Shown here in pieces: positions 47,757 to 57,569 of a stretch of 64,000 nt of DNA; the stretch's first letter is position 1; every line of letters begins with the position of its first letter. The DNA is from Pseudomonadota bacterium. Its GTDB lineage: Bacteria; Pseudomonadota; Alphaproteobacteria; Rhizobiales; Xanthobacteraceae. Where the stretch lies: the NCBI GenBank assembly GCA_018971625.1, contig JAGXAJ010000004.1, positions 1 through 64,000 on the forward strand, given 5' to 3'. The notes under the pieces were generated by a model. It had not been told where the DNA came from, did not search any database, and saw only the letters and a list, made by a program, of their open reading frames with translations. The translations under genes and the position numbers were made by a program.

Positions 47757-48209
47757 ATGACCGAAGTTCTGTTCTACCATTTGCAGGGTATGACGCTGGA
47801 AAATATCCTGCCGCCGCTTTTGGAAAAGTCGCTCGCGCGTGGCTGGCGCGTCGTCGTGCAGTCGACGTCGGAGGAACGCGCCGACGCGCTCGATGCTCAT
47901 TTATGGACGTATAGCGACGATTCGTTTTTGCCGCATGCTACCTGGCGCGTTGGCGATGCCGGCGAACAGCCGATTGTGCTGATCGCAGGGGAGGGCAATC
48001 CGAACAGGGCCAATGTGCGGTTTCTGGTTGATAGCGCGGCTTTGCCCGCCGATTCCGATGCCTATCAGCGGCTCGTGCTGGTCTTCAACGGTGACGACGG
48101 CGATGCGCTTGCCGCCGCACGCAGTGCCTGGACCGATTGCAAAACGCGTGGCTTCGAGGTCACATATTGGCAGGCCGACGAGCGCGGTCGCTGGCAGCGG
48201 CGGCAATAG
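47757..48209 (+). CDS. holC: DNA polymerase III chi subunit
   Basis: Clamp-loader accessory protein that contacts single-strand binding protein. It has 150 residues. TEVLFYHLQGMTLENILPPL opens the family; QSTSEERADALDAHLWTYSD and FLPHATWRVG are the conserved core. The pepA-holC pair is common in proteobacteria and here has eleven bases between. Confidence 0.93.
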   Translation: MTEVLFYHLQGMTLENILPPLLEKSLARGWRVVVQSTSEERADALDAHLWTYSDDSFLPHATWRVGDAGEQPIVLIAGEGNPNRANVRFLVDSAALPADSDAYQRLVLVFNGDDGDALAAARSAWTDCKTRGFEVTYWQADERGRWQRRQ

Positions 48210-48342
48210 CCGTCCGCCGCGGTTAATGATCGCGGTTAATGATATTGTGCGGTTTCCACTGTGGCGCTTGCCTACAGCCACGGTCATGCCGCAAAGTGAT
48301 GGTGGGACAGCCGTTAGGCTGGGGCGAGGAACTCAGTTCATC

Positions 48343-48927
48343 GTGCGAGACAACATCGCTTATCGAAAACCGCTGCTGGCTTTGCTGCTGGTCGCGCCCG
48401 TCATGGCGGGCTGCGCGGGCGGAGCGAGCGATATGTTCCAGTCCGATCTGCTGTCGAAAGACGCGCAATGGTTTTCGCGAACCGGCCGCCTGACGATCAA
48501 CAATGTTTCGATTGAGACACCTCCGTTGACTCCAAACAAGCCGGTGACGTCGGACGATCTGGTCAGCGCCGAAGGCTATTGTCCGGGCATGGCGCCTCCG
48601 GCGGGCCCTGCGGACGCCAACGCGTTGACCGACGGTCCTGCCGGTGCGCCGCCGCCCGCGGGAACCGGCACGGTGGCGCTCGGTCATACCGAATGCGACG
48701 TGGTCCGCGGCATCGGGGCGCCGACAAGCGTCAACCTCTCGAACGATCCGCGCGCAGGACGCGTCGCGGTCGTCACATGGTTGCAGGGTCCGCGTGCCGG
48801 AATCTACACCTTCACCAACGGACGGCTGTCCTCGGTCGAGCGCGCGCCGGAAGTGGAGCAGCCCAAGCCGGTCAAACAGAAGAAGAAGACGAAGAAACCA
48901 AAGCCAAAACCGCCGGCGCCGACCTGA
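48343..48927 (+). CDS. Lipoprotein of unknown function
   Basis: About 194 residues from GTG 48343. A lipoprotein signal LLALLLVAPVMAGC precedes the lipobox Cys near residue 22. The mature part has SDMFQSDLLSKDAQWFSRTG and a C-terminal domain TECDVVRGIGAPTSVNL, then AVVTWLQGPRAGIYTFTNGR, which resembles a small SmpA/BamE-like beta domain by eye only. It ends in a Lys/Pro tail (KQKKKTKKPKPKPPAPT). GAGGAA lies twelve bases upstream; ATG 48286 is another possible start. It is convergent with the ABC-F gene. Confidence 0.7.
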   Translation: MRDNIAYRKPLLALLLVAPVMAGCAGGASDMFQSDLLSKDAQWFSRTGRLTINNVSIETPPLTPNKPVTSDDLVSAEGYCPGMAPPAGPADANALTDGPAGAPPPAGTGTVALGHTECDVVRGIGAPTSVNLSNDPRAGRVAVVTWLQGPRAGIYTFTNGRLSSVERAPEVEQPKPVKQKKKTKKPKPKPPAPT

Positions 48928-48976
48928 TTGCCTGTTTTTTTCGATCATTTCGAAAATCGAATCAGCCGGAATCGAG

Positions 48977-50836
48977 TCAGCCGGCCGCCTCGTCATATTG
49001 CGAACTCGCCTCCAGCCATTGCTCCTCGGCGCGCGCCAACGCGCTCGCTGCGCCCGCCCGCGCCTTGCCGAGCTGGGCCGCCTGTTTCGGATCGCGCGTA
49101 AACAAATCGGGCAGCGCGAGCGCGGTGTCGATCTTCGCAATGATCTCGGTGATGCGGGTGATCTCGGCTTCGGCCTCGGAAATCCGCTGCTTCGGTGACT
49201 TGCCGCTTCTGGCGCGCTGTGGCTTGTCGCGACCGTTGCCCGCACTGTTGCGTGAATCGGTCGGCGTGCCGCGTGCCGACAGCACCATGCGCCGGTAATC
49301 GTCGAGATCGCCATCATAGATTTTGACCGCATGGTCGGCAACGACCCACAATTGATCGGCGCAGGCCTCGATCAAATAGCGGTCGTGCGAGACCATGATC
49401 ACCGCACCGGGAAACTCGTTGATCGCTTCAGCCAATGCCGCGCGGCTGTCGATGTCGAGGTGGTTGGTCGGTTCATCGAGGATGATCATATTGGGGCCAA
49501 AGAAGGTCGCCAGCCCCAGCAGCAGCCGCGCCTTTTCGCCGCCCGACAGGCTCCTGACCAGGGTGTCGCCGGCCTTGCCGGAAAAGCCAATTGCGCCGGT
49601 GCGGCCACGTACCCGGGTTTCGGGCGCGTCGGGCATCAGCCGGCGGACGTGGTCGTAGGCCGAGCCGTCGAGATTGAGCTCGTCGACCTGGTGTTGCGCG
49701 AAATATCCGATCGCGAGCTTTTCGGCGCGGGTGACCTGACCGGAAAATGGCGGCAGCTTGTTGGCGAGCAGCTTTACCAGGGTCGATTTGCCGTTGCCGT
49801 TGGAGCCGAGCAGGGCGATGCGATCATCAGTGTCGATGCGCAAGGTGACGCGATTGAGCACCGGCCTTTTCGGGTCATAACCGACCGAGACGTTGTCGAC
49901 CGCGATGATAGGCGGCGACAGCATCTTCTCTGGCGTCGGAAACAAGATTTCGTGGACGTCCTGGGTCACCAGCGCCGGGACCGGCTTCATTCGCTCCAGC
50001 ATCTTGACGCGCGACTGCGCCTGACGGGCCTTCGAGGCTTTGGCCTTGAAGCGATTGACAAAGGCCTGCAGCCGCTTGCGCTCGTCGGCCTGACGTTTGG
50101 CGTGCCTGGCGTCCAGCATCTCGCGTGTGGCGCGCTGTTCCTCGAACGAGGAATAGGCACCCTTGTAGAGAGTCAGTTTCCCGCGATCGAGGCGCAGGAT
50201 CTGGTCGACCGAAGTATCGAGCAGGTCGCGATCATGGCTGATCACGATCACGGTGCGTGGGTATTTCGCCAAATGGTCTTCCAGCCACAATGTACCTTCG
50301 AGGTCGAGATAGTTGGTCGGCTCGTCGAGAAGCAGCAGGTCGGGGGCCGCGAACAACGTCGCGGCGAGCGCGACCCGCATCCGCCAGCCGCCGGAGAATT
50401 CGGAGCAGGACCGCGCCTGGTCCGTGGTGGAAAATCCAAGCCCGGAGAGGATCGCGGCGGCGCGCGCCGGCGCCGAATGCGCGTCGATATCGACCAGCCG
50501 GGTCTGGATATCGGCGATCCGCACCGGATCCTGCGCGGTTTCGGCTTCGTGGAGCAGCGCTTCACGTTCCAGATCGGCTTTCAATACGACATTGAGCAGG
50601 CTTTCCGGCCCGTCGGGCGCTTCCTGGGCAAGGCTGCCGATGCGCCAGCGCGGCGGGATCGAGATACTGCCGCTCTCCAAAGGCAGGTCGCCCCGGATCG
50701 CGTGGAACAAGGTGGATTTACCGACGCCATTGCGGCCGACAAACCCGACACGGGCGCCGGGCACGATTTGCACGGAGCTGTTGTCGATCAGGAGTCGTCC
50801 GGCGATCCGGATTGATATGTCGGTGAGCGAGAGCAT
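48977..50836 (-). CDS. ABC-F family ATP-binding protein
   Basis: A soluble tandem-ATPase of 619 residues (Uup/YheS-like) acting on ribosomes. It has no membrane segments. P-loops are GRNGVGKST near residue 35 and GSNGNGKST near residue 345; signatures are FSGGWRMRVALA and LSGGEKARLLLG; Walker B/DEPTN motifs occur in both halves. The linker between them is a long charged helix with KAKASKARQAQSRVKMLERM. The C-terminus adds a coiled-coil (about residues 530-619). It could be YheS or Uup; I do not assign a symbol. Confidence 0.93.
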   Translation of the reverse strand: MLSLTDISIRIAGRLLIDNSSVQIVPGARVGFVGRNGVGKSTLFHAIRGDLPLESGSISIPPRWRIGSLAQEAPDGPESLLNVVLKADLEREALLHEAETAQDPVRIADIQTRLVDIDAHSAPARAAAILSGLGFSTTDQARSCSEFSGGWRMRVALAATLFAAPDLLLLDEPTNYLDLEGTLWLEDHLAKYPRTVIVISHDRDLLDTSVDQILRLDRGKLTLYKGAYSSFEEQRATREMLDARHAKRQADERKRLQAFVNRFKAKASKARQAQSRVKMLERMKPVPALVTQDVHEILFPTPEKMLSPPIIAVDNVSVGYDPKRPVLNRVTLRIDTDDRIALLGSNGNGKSTLVKLLANKLPPFSGQVTRAEKLAIGYFAQHQVDELNLDGSAYDHVRRLMPDAPETRVRGRTGAIGFSGKAGDTLVRSLSGGEKARLLLGLATFFGPNMIILDEPTNHLDIDSRAALAEAINEFPGAVIMVSHDRYLIEACADQLWVVADHAVKIYDGDLDDYRRMVLSARGTPTDSRNSAGNGRDKPQRARSGKSPKQRISEAEAEITRITEIIAKIDTALALPDLFTRDPKQAAQLGKARAGAASALARAEEQWLEASSQYDEAAG

Positions 50837-50932
50837 GCGGCCTTGTCACCAAAGCCGCAGCCAAAGGCAACCCGCGTGGGCGTGAAATGTCGGTCCGTCG
50901 ATGACGCGAAATGCCTTCGGGTGTTTTTTTGG

Positions 50933-51118
50933 CTAGTTTTGCGCGAGACCTTCGTCATCGCGCCGGCGCAGTTCATCGATCAGGTGTTCGAGATGAGAGG
51001 ACGGCTTGAGGGCATCCGGGCGCAGGTTCTGCCGCAGCCGTTCGCCAACGGCGTCGCAGATCGATCGGCTGGTAGCGTGATCGATTGTCTCGCTGATCTC
51101 GTTGATCCGGTTGGGCAT
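50933..51118 (-). CDS. Small helical protein of unknown function (61 residues)
   Basis: A short charged protein starting MPNRINEISETIDHATSRSI and ending LIDELRRRDDEGLAQN, likely two helices. Codon use and charge pattern look coding. The ribosome binding site is weak (GCGGAAAC). It sits behind the ABC-F gene start on the same strand. No function is known to me. Confidence 0.55.
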   Translation of the reverse strand: MPNRINEISETIDHATSRSICDAVGERLRQNLRPDALKPSSHLEHLIDELRRRDDEGLAQN

Positions 51119-51292
51119 TATTGTTTCCGCTGGTCGGTCGTTCCGTCTCGTCGTGCGAAAACAATGCCGCGAGCCAAAAATTGTTTCGCGGTTCGGACCG
51201 GTCAGCGTCATTTTTGGTAAAATGGGAATGAACGGCAACGTTGTTCCCGCCCAAAAACATTGTTCCCGCCCAAATTGCAAACGCGCGCGGAA

Positions 51293-51322
51293 CAAAAAAG
51301 CTCCGGCCGTTACAGCCGGAAC
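51293..51322 (-). terminator. Rho-independent terminator
   Basis: On the minus strand TCCGGC and GCCGGA form a stem around TGTAACG, followed by GCTTTTTTG. It lies about 30 bases after the small secreted-protein gene at 51354-51623 and is the clearest terminator in the window. Confidence 0.78.
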
Positions 51323-51353
51323 TCGTTTGGCAATACGAATCGCTTTGCGCGGA

Positions 51354-51623
51354 TCAGTAGCAGCGGTTGATCAGACGCCAGCGCGGCCCCCAGGGGGTCG
51401 GGACCAGCCGCCGCACATAGCAGCCGCCGTAACCGTAGCCATAATAGGCGGGGCCGCCGACGTAAAAGCGCGGAGCGCCCCAGGCGTAACCGCGGTGCCA
51501 ACCACCATGCCAGCCTCCGTGCCAGCCGTGACCGACCCAGGCCGAGGCTGAGGTCGGCGCCAGCGCGGCCGCACCCAGCGATGCCGCGGCAACTGCAACA
51601 AGCGAAAGTTTGCGTAACAACAT
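51354..51623 (-). CDS. Small secreted Gly/His/Trp/Tyr-rich protein
   Basis: An 89-residue protein with a signal peptide (MLLRKLSLVAVAAASLGAAA to SASA). The mature part repeats Gly-Trp-His units (GHGWHGGWHGGWHRGYAWG) and Tyr/Gly units (GGPAYYGYGYGG), then RLVPTPWGPRWRLINRCY. Such proteins are common and often paralogous in Bradyrhizobiaceae. The His-rich part could bind metal, which is inference. AAGGAGAT supports the start and a strong terminator follows. Confidence 0.85.
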   Translation of the reverse strand: MLLRKLSLVAVAAASLGAAALAPTSASAWVGHGWHGGWHGGWHRGYAWGAPRFYVGGPAYYGYGYGGCYVRRLVPTPWGPRWRLINRCY

Positions 51624-51830
51624 GGATCATCTCCTTCGAAGCTTCGGCGCAAGTCTTGCGCCGCAGGTCAAATCGCGGGTCCCGGATGCTTTTGCCTGCG
51701 GTGGACATCCGGTTGTCCGCGAGACTATCCGGCAAAGTATGAACCGGACCGGGATGCACGTTTCAGATTGGGTTCACCTTGGTGAAATCGCGTTAATTTT
51801 GACTCTTGGCGCATTGTCGGCCCGCTTGGC

Positions 51831-51859
51831 TTGCCGTCCCATCACGGCGCCGATATAAG
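51831..51859 (+). promoter_or_regulatory. Likely ndk promoter
   Basis: TTGCCG (51831-51836) and TATAAG (51854-51859) are 17 bases apart, about 40 bases upstream of the ndk start, so the leader would be short. Confidence 0.55.
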
Positions 51860-51897
51860 CGCCGCAACTCCCCTCAGTTGTATTCAAGGACGAGATC

Positions 51898-52320
51898 ATG
51901 GCGATTGAACGCACCTTTTCGATCATCAAGCCGGACGCGACCAAGCGTAATCTTACCGGCGCAATCAACGCGCTGATCGAGCAAGCGGGCCTTCGCATCG
52001 TGGCGCAAAAGCGCATCCGCATGACTCGCGAACAGGCCGAAACGTTCTACGCCGTTCACAAGGCGCGACCCTTCTTCGGCGAACTGGTGGATTTCATGAT
52101 CTCCGGTCCGGTCGTTGTTCAGGTGCTCGAAGGTGAGGGGGCCGTGCTCCGGCATCGTGACGTCATGGGCGCGACCGACCCCTCCAAGGCGGCAGAAGGC
52201 ACCATCCGCAAGCTGCACGCCAATTCGATTGGTGAGAACTCGGTGCATGGTTCTGACGCTGCCGAAACCGCGGCGATCGAAATCGCGCAGTTTTTCTCGG
52301 GCAACGAAATCGTCGGTTGA
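51898..52320 (+). CDS. ndk: Nucleoside diphosphate kinase
   Basis: Equilibrates nucleoside di- and triphosphates. It has 140 residues, the usual length. [20 protein letters not shown] opens the protein, and the phosphorylated His117 lies in [20 protein letters not shown]. It is followed by a dispersed repeat, then a TerC-family gene on the same strand. Confidence 0.97.
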   Translation: MAIERTFSIIKPDATKRNLTGAINALIEQAGLRIVAQKRIRMTREQAETFYAVHKARPFFGELVDFMISGPVVVQVLEGEGAVLRHRDVMGATDPSKAAEGTIRKLHANSIGENSVHGSDAAETAAIEIAQFFSGNEIVG

Positions 52321-52345
52321 TTGACGCGAAATTTCGCGCGACATT

Positions 52346-52452
52346 CTAGAGCGTTTTCGAGCGAGGTGGATACCGGTTCGCGTAAAGAAAACGCGTCCAA
52401 ACAAGAATCCAGAGCCGCGTTGCGATTCCATCGGAACGGAAAAGGCTCTGGC
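52346..52452. repeat. Dispersed palindromic repeat, copy C
   Basis: It starts CTAGAGCGTTTTCGAGCG and ends GGCTCTGG. The left hairpin arms GCGTTTTC/GAAAACGC are intact; the right hairpin GTTGCGAT/ATCGGAAC has one G-G mismatch. It ends 32 bases before the TerC-family start, so its right hairpin would lie in that gene's leader. Confidence 0.85.
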
Positions 52453-52484
52453 CGCAAGGGCCGCCGGGCCAACAGGGGCGGACT

Positions 52485-53348
52485 GTGAACTGGCACCACG
52501 TCGATCCCGCCAATGTCGGAGCGTTTCTGACGCAATTCCAGGCGGACCTGGTCAAGCCGTCGTTTTGGTTCGCGGTCGGCAAGATCATCTGGATCAACGT
52601 GCTGCTGTCCGGCGACAACGCGCTGGTGATCGCGATGGCGTGCCGCGGCCTGGCGCCGCGGCAAAGGCTGTGGGGGATGACCATCGGCGCCGGCATTGCC
52701 GTGGTGTTGCTAGTCTCCTTCACCGGCATCGTCGCGACCCTGATAAGCTTGCCTTATCTGAAGCTGGTCGGTGGATTGGCGCTGCTTTTGATCGCGGCCA
52801 AGCTGCTGGTGCCGGAAGAGAGCGGCGGCGATATCACCGCGGGCACCAATCTTTGGCACGCGATCAGGATCGTGGTGCTCGCCGACATCGTCATGAGTCT
52901 TGACAACGTCATCGCGGTTGCCGCTGCCGCCAATGGAGAGATTGCATTGCTGGTGCTGGGCCTGGCCATCAGCATACCCATGATCATCGCCGGCGCTGCC
53001 TTGATCATGCTGGTGCTGGACCGGTTTCCCATCCTGATCTGGCTCGGTGCGGCATTGCTCGGCTGGATCGCGGGCGATGTGATCGCAACCGACCCCGCCA
53101 TTCAGCCGATCCTCGACCGAGCGCTCGAGGGCAAGATCGCGCTGGGTCTCGACGCCAGCTCGACGGTCTTCGGCTGGGCGCCGCCTATCCGCCTCAACGG
53201 TGATATCGACGAATATATCTGCTCGGTGCTGGGAGCGGTCGCCGTGCTGGTGGCAGGGTCGATCTGGCGGCGACGCGCGCTTCGACGCATTGATCAGCTT
53301 GTGGCGCCGGTTGCGGACGAGACGACTCGCCCGGCAGATCCGGCATAA
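52485..53348 (+). CDS. TerC family integral membrane protein (YjbE-like)
   Basis: A 287-residue protein with about seven membrane helices. The TerC motifs are INVLLSGDNALVIAMACRGL near residue 38 and IVVLADIVMSLDNVIAVAAA near residue 130, each with acidic residues in the membrane. TerC proteins are linked to metal (for example manganese) handling. It starts with GTG. The C-terminal part from about residue 200 is a periplasmic or cytoplasmic extension plus one more helix. Confidence 0.88.
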   Translation: MNWHHVDPANVGAFLTQFQADLVKPSFWFAVGKIIWINVLLSGDNALVIAMACRGLAPRQRLWGMTIGAGIAVVLLVSFTGIVATLISLPYLKLVGGLALLLIAAKLLVPEESGGDITAGTNLWHAIRIVVLADIVMSLDNVIAVAAAANGEIALLVLGLAISIPMIIAGAALIMLVLDRFPILIWLGAALLGWIAGDVIATDPAIQPILDRALEGKIALGLDASSTVFGWAPPIRLNGDIDEYICSVLGAVAVLVAGSIWRRRALRRIDQLVAPVADETTRPADPA

Positions 53349-53398
53349 GCGCTGAACCACGCGACGGCATGCGGATTCAACACGATACCGTCAATGTT

Positions 53399-53602
53399 CT
53401 AACGCCTGACTGAAAGCGCATCGCGCGCCTTCGACAGCGCGTCGAGTTCAGCATTTTGCTGTGCCAGGCGTTCGGATATCCGCTCTTCGTTGCGCTCGCC
53501 GGAAGCGGCGGCGGCCTGCTCGATCAATTGCCTGATGTTGTCGCGGGCAATAGCGATACGATTGTCTAACTCGGCGAGCGACAGGGCGCTGTATTCGGCC
53601 AT
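53399..53602 (-). CDS. Small coiled-coil protein of unknown function (67 residues)
   Basis: Mostly helical and charged: MAEYSALSLAELDNRIAIAR, then RLAQQNAELDALSKARDALS. GGAGG stands eight bases before the ATG, so translation is likely. It lies 85 bases downstream of the ppx gene on the same strand and could be the last gene of that unit. No family is recognised. Confidence 0.72.
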   Translation of the reverse strand: MAEYSALSLAELDNRIAIARDNIRQLIEQAAAASGERNEERISERLAQQNAELDALSKARDALSVRR

Positions 53603-53687
53603 ATCAAGTCCTCCAGGGGATGGCTGGCTCGGATGGTAGCAGCGCAACGCGGATCGAACGAAGTGAATTCCGCGGGTTCCAGCCGGC

Positions 53688-55187
53688 CTATCGCCGGATG
53701 ACCGATCCCGAGCGGCCCAGCAGCCGGGCGAGTTGCTTGAAACGGCTGCCGACACGGTCGGCGACGAGATCGACCAACTGATGTTCGAACACCAGCATCA
53801 GCTTGCGGCCGTCAGTGCGGAAATGGGTTGCGGGCAATACGCCGGGGCGCGCCGCGGATACCAGATGGGCCACACGAAACGCCGCGCCGAGAATGCGCGC
53901 CCGCTCATCCATGTTGAGCGGCACCAGTTCGCGAATCCGCGCCGGTGGCTCGTTTTCTTCGCTGAGACCGGCATAGCGATAAAACACCGAAAGGGCGATG
54001 AACGCCCGGCCGATATGGCTGACCGCGCCGAAATTGCCGTTGGTGATGAGATGGAGAGTCTGCTCGCCGCGATAGTCCGGATGCATCCGCCATCCGATAT
54101 CCGAGAGCAGGCAGGCGGCGTGGCGCAGCCGCCGGTCTTCGTCGGTTTCGCGCAACTTTGCCACCCGGACCAGGCGATCGGTCCAACCGATCAACTCCTG
54201 CGCATGGCGTGCCGAACGCGACAACAGCTCGTTGAGATCCTGCGCGGCGCAGAGCAACCCGTCCTGCGCGCGTTCCGCCTCGGGCAGCAACTCGTAGAGC
54301 AGCCCCTCGCGCACGCCGAAGGTCGAAAACACGATGGTCTTCGGGTTGGCGACGCGGATGATGTATTCGAGCACCAACGCCGCATAGGTCAACAGCGGTC
54401 GCCGCGCGTCGGCGACGACCTCGATATTGGCCAGCATGTTGGCAGCGGCGAGACGGCGCAGCCGCTGCAGGAAATCGAGCGCGGCCGGCGCCGGGATCGA
54501 ATAACCGTGCATCACCCGCAACGGATAGCCGCTCTGGATGATGTGGATGCGCGCCAGCGCGCGCCAGGTGCCGCCAACCGCATAGAAGATGCGACCGCGA
54601 CCGGCTTTCAACTGGTCGACCGCGGAGAGATCGGTGCGCACGATGCGCTCGGCACGCTTTAGCGATCTTTCCGAGGAGTCCTGCAGCGCCAGGCTTCCGA
54701 GCGGCAGCGTCACGCCGCTGTGCAGGCGATTGCCGCGCACGTCGCTCAGTTCCAGCGAGCCGCCGCCGAGATCGCCGACGATGCCGTCCGGTCGGTGTAC
54801 ACCGGACACCACGCCGAGCGCGGACAGCCGAGCCTCGCGCGGTCCCGACAGGATATTGATCTTGACGCCGCAAATGCGCTGGGCCTTGGCGATGAAGTCG
54901 GGGCCATTGGTAGCGTCGCGGCAGGCGGCGGTGGCGATCGCGTGGACGCGTCCAACCTTCTGCACCCGGCACAATGCACGAAACCGTCGCAGCGAGGTCA
55001 GCGCTTTCGCCACCGCATCGGGCGCCAGCAGGCCGGTGCTCTGGACTTCGCGGCCGAGGCCACACAGCGTTTTCTCGTTGAAGATCGTCACCAGGCTGCG
55101 GGCCATCGACGCGTAGACGACGAGACGCACCGAGTTGGAGCCGATGTCGATGACCGCGACGCTGGTTCGCTTGCGCGGCCGCTTCAC
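53688..55187 (-). CDS. ppx: Exopolyphosphatase / guanosine pentaphosphatase family (Ppx/GppA)
   Basis: Hydrolyses polyphosphate from its ends. It has 499 residues with a GTG start. The sugar-kinase-like fold is seen in VAVIDIGSNSVRLVVY near residue 10 and IVGDLGGGSLELSDVRG near residue 137, followed by an HD-like C-terminal domain (RLRHAACLLSDIGWRMHPDY). It begins 12 bases after the ppk stop, so synthesis and breakdown of polyphosphate are co-transcribed. Confidence 0.93.
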   Translation of the reverse strand: MKRPRKRTSVAVIDIGSNSVRLVVYASMARSLVTIFNEKTLCGLGREVQSTGLLAPDAVAKALTSLRRFRALCRVQKVGRVHAIATAACRDATNGPDFIAKAQRICGVKINILSGPREARLSALGVVSGVHRPDGIVGDLGGGSLELSDVRGNRLHSGVTLPLGSLALQDSSERSLKRAERIVRTDLSAVDQLKAGRGRIFYAVGGTWRALARIHIIQSGYPLRVMHGYSIPAPAALDFLQRLRRLAAANMLANIEVVADARRPLLTYAALVLEYIIRVANPKTIVFSTFGVREGLLYELLPEAERAQDGLLCAAQDLNELLSRSARHAQELIGWTDRLVRVAKLRETDEDRRLRHAACLLSDIGWRMHPDYRGEQTLHLITNGNFGAVSHIGRAFIALSVFYRYAGLSEENEPPARIRELVPLNMDERARILGAAFRVAHLVSAARPGVLPATHFRTDGRKLMLVFEHQLVDLVADRVGSRFKQLARLLGRSGSVIRR

Positions 55188-55199
55188 CCCGAAAATCCC

Positions 55200-57413
55200 T
55201 TATGAGGGTTGCTGACGTTCGTTGCGGCGCGTAAGGCGCCGTGGCGAGGATTCCTTGAGCGACTTTCCACGGCCAGACAAACTCGGATTCGTCATGAAAT
55301 AGTTATGCAGGTTGAAGGGCTCCTCGCCCTTCGCGGCCTTCATACGCGTTGAGGACCCGTCCGGCAACAATTGCCAGCTTTGCTCGGTATCCTTCAGGTT
55401 CGCGACCATGATCTGTTCGAGAACCTGCTGATGCACCGTGGGATTTTGCAGCGGGCAAAGCACTTCGACACGACGATCGAGGTTACGCGGCATCATGTCG
55501 GCCGACGAGATATACACAGCCGCTTTTGCGCTGGGCAGGCCCTGACCCATGCCGAAGCAGTAGATTCGGCCGTGTTCGAGGAATCGGCCGATCACCGACT
55601 TGACGCGGATGTTTTCGGAAAGGCCGGGAATCCCGGGCCGCAAGCAGCAGATGCCGCGCACCACCAGTTCGATCGAGACGCCGGCCTGCGAGGCCTCATA
55701 CAGCGAGTCGATGATGTCGGGATCGACCAGCGAGTTCATCTTCATCCAGATCGCCGCCGGCCTGCCGTGACGTGCGTGCCCGGTCTCGCCGCGAATATGT
55801 TCGAGGATGCGCTTGCGCAGGGTGAGTGGGGATACCGCCATCTTCTCGATATCGCTCGGTTCGGCGTAGCCGGTGATGTAGTTGAATACGCGCGCGGCAT
55901 CGCGGCCGATGATCGGATCGGACGTGAAGTAGGACAGATCGGTATAGATGCGCGCCGTCACCGGATGATAGTTGCCGGTGCCGGTATGGACATAGGTGGT
56001 GAGGCTGCCGCTCTCGCGGCGCACGATCAATGACAGCTTGGCGTGGGTCTTCAGTTCGAGGAAGCCGTAGACCACCTGCACGCCGGCGCGCTCGAGATCG
56101 CGCGCCCATCGGATGTTGGCTTCCTCGTCGAACCTCGCCTTGAGCTCGATCAACGCGGTCACCGACTTGCCGGCTTCGGCCGCTTCCGCCAGCGCGCGCA
56201 CGATCGGCGAGTTGTTCGAGGTGCGGTAGAGCGTCTGCTTGATGGCGACGACGTCGGGGTCGCGCGCCGCCTGTTGCAGGAACTGCACCACGACGTCGAA
56301 CGATTCGTAAGGATGATGGACGATCAGATCCTTCTGCCGGATCGCTGCGAAGATATCGCCGCCATGATCGCGCACGCGCTCGGGATGACGCGGCACGTAA
56401 GGCACGAATTCGAGGTCCGGGCGGTCGAGCCGGGTGAGCTGCGACAATTCGTTCATCGCCAGCACGCCCTCGACCAGCAAAACCTCGTCAGGCGCGGTCG
56501 ACAGCGCATGCTGCACGAAAGCGCGTAACTCCTCCGGCATCTTGGCTTCGATCTCGAGCCGGATCACCGATCCGCGCCGCCGCCGCTTCAGGGCGGTCTC
56601 GAACAGGCGAACCAGATCTTCGGCCTCTTCCTCGATTTCGAGTTCGGAGTCGCGGATGATGCGGAAGGCGCCCTGGCCCTTGACGGTGTAACCGGGGAAC
56701 AGGCGGCCGATAAACAGGCCGGTAGCCTCTTCCAGCGTAATCAGCCGCACCGTGCCGTCCTTGCCGGCGGGCATCCGGATGAAGCGGTCGATCTTGCCGG
56801 GCATGCGAATGAGCGCGTTCATTGGCTTGCCGTCGGACACCCGCGCCAGATGCAGCGCCACCGTGAAGCCGAGGCTCGGGATGAAGGGGAAAGGGTGCGC
56901 CGGATCAATCGCAAGCGGGGTGAGCAGCGGGAAGATGTTGTGGAGGAAGTGATCCTCGATCCAGGCGCGCTCGGGCTTGGTAACGTCGCGGCCGTCGACC
57001 AGGACGATGCCGAAGCCGGCGAGTAATCCACGCAGATCGCGCCAGATCGCCTGTTGATCGTTGGCGAGCGTCGAGACCGTCTCGTTGATCATGACGAGTT
57101 GTTCCGAGGGCGTCAGTCCGTCCGGGCTGCGCTCGATAATGCCTTCGCGGACCTGGGCCTTGATGCCGGCGACCCGGACCATAAAGAACTCGTCAAGGTT
57201 GTTGGCGGAAATCGACAAAAACCTGACCCGCTCCAGCGCGGGATGGCGGGGATTGACGGATTCCTCGAGTACCCGGCGGTTGAAATGCAGCCAGGAAAGC
57301 TCGCGGTTGATGAAGCGCTCGCGACTCCGGGCCATCGACGAGGTGGCCTCGGCTGGCTCATCTTTTTCTTTAGTTACAATGGCTTGCGGGGAGTCCATAA
57401 GAATTCGGTCCAT
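55200..57413 (-). CDS. ppk1: Polyphosphate kinase 1
   Basis: Makes polyphosphate from ATP. It has about 737 residues. [20 protein letters not shown] near the N-terminus is typical; the autophosphorylated His is in [19 protein letters not shown], and [20 protein letters not shown] lies near the end. The start is taken at 57413 ([10 protein letters not shown]), but ATG 57398 is nearly as good because neither has a strong ribosome binding site. It heads the ppk-ppx pair. Confidence 0.95.
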   Translation of the reverse strand: MDRILMDSPQAIVTKEKDEPAEATSSMARSRERFINRELSWLHFNRRVLEESVNPRHPALERVRFLSISANNLDEFFMVRVAGIKAQVREGIIERSPDGLTPSEQLVMINETVSTLANDQQAIWRDLRGLLAGFGIVLVDGRDVTKPERAWIEDHFLHNIFPLLTPLAIDPAHPFPFIPSLGFTVALHLARVSDGKPMNALIRMPGKIDRFIRMPAGKDGTVRLITLEEATGLFIGRLFPGYTVKGQGAFRIIRDSELEIEEEAEDLVRLFETALKRRRRGSVIRLEIEAKMPEELRAFVQHALSTAPDEVLLVEGVLAMNELSQLTRLDRPDLEFVPYVPRHPERVRDHGGDIFAAIRQKDLIVHHPYESFDVVVQFLQQAARDPDVVAIKQTLYRTSNNSPIVRALAEAAEAGKSVTALIELKARFDEEANIRWARDLERAGVQVVYGFLELKTHAKLSLIVRRESGSLTTYVHTGTGNYHPVTARIYTDLSYFTSDPIIGRDAARVFNYITGYAEPSDIEKMAVSPLTLRKRILEHIRGETGHARHGRPAAIWMKMNSLVDPDIIDSLYEASQAGVSIELVVRGICCLRPGIPGLSENIRVKSVIGRFLEHGRIYCFGMGQGLPSAKAAVYISSADMMPRNLDRRVEVLCPLQNPTVHQQVLEQIMVANLKDTEQSWQLLPDGSSTRMKAAKGEEPFNLHNYFMTNPSLSGRGKSLKESSPRRLTRRNERQQPS

Positions 57414-57569
57414 CTCGAAACAAACGGCCAGGCGATTTGCGGCAGCGCTCCGCAAAGCATGTGTTATCGCGATGACGTTTCAATGACATTGACGTTCCGG
57501 GCGCGGCCCCCGTCAAGACGGGAGCGGCTGCGCGAATGGCAAACTATTAGTCTTGATCCGGCCTTAAGC

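Noticed and set aside
49331..50815. 494-codon plus-strand frame across the ABC-F gene
   Set aside because: Complement of the ABC-F coding strand; composition is that of a reversed coding frame.
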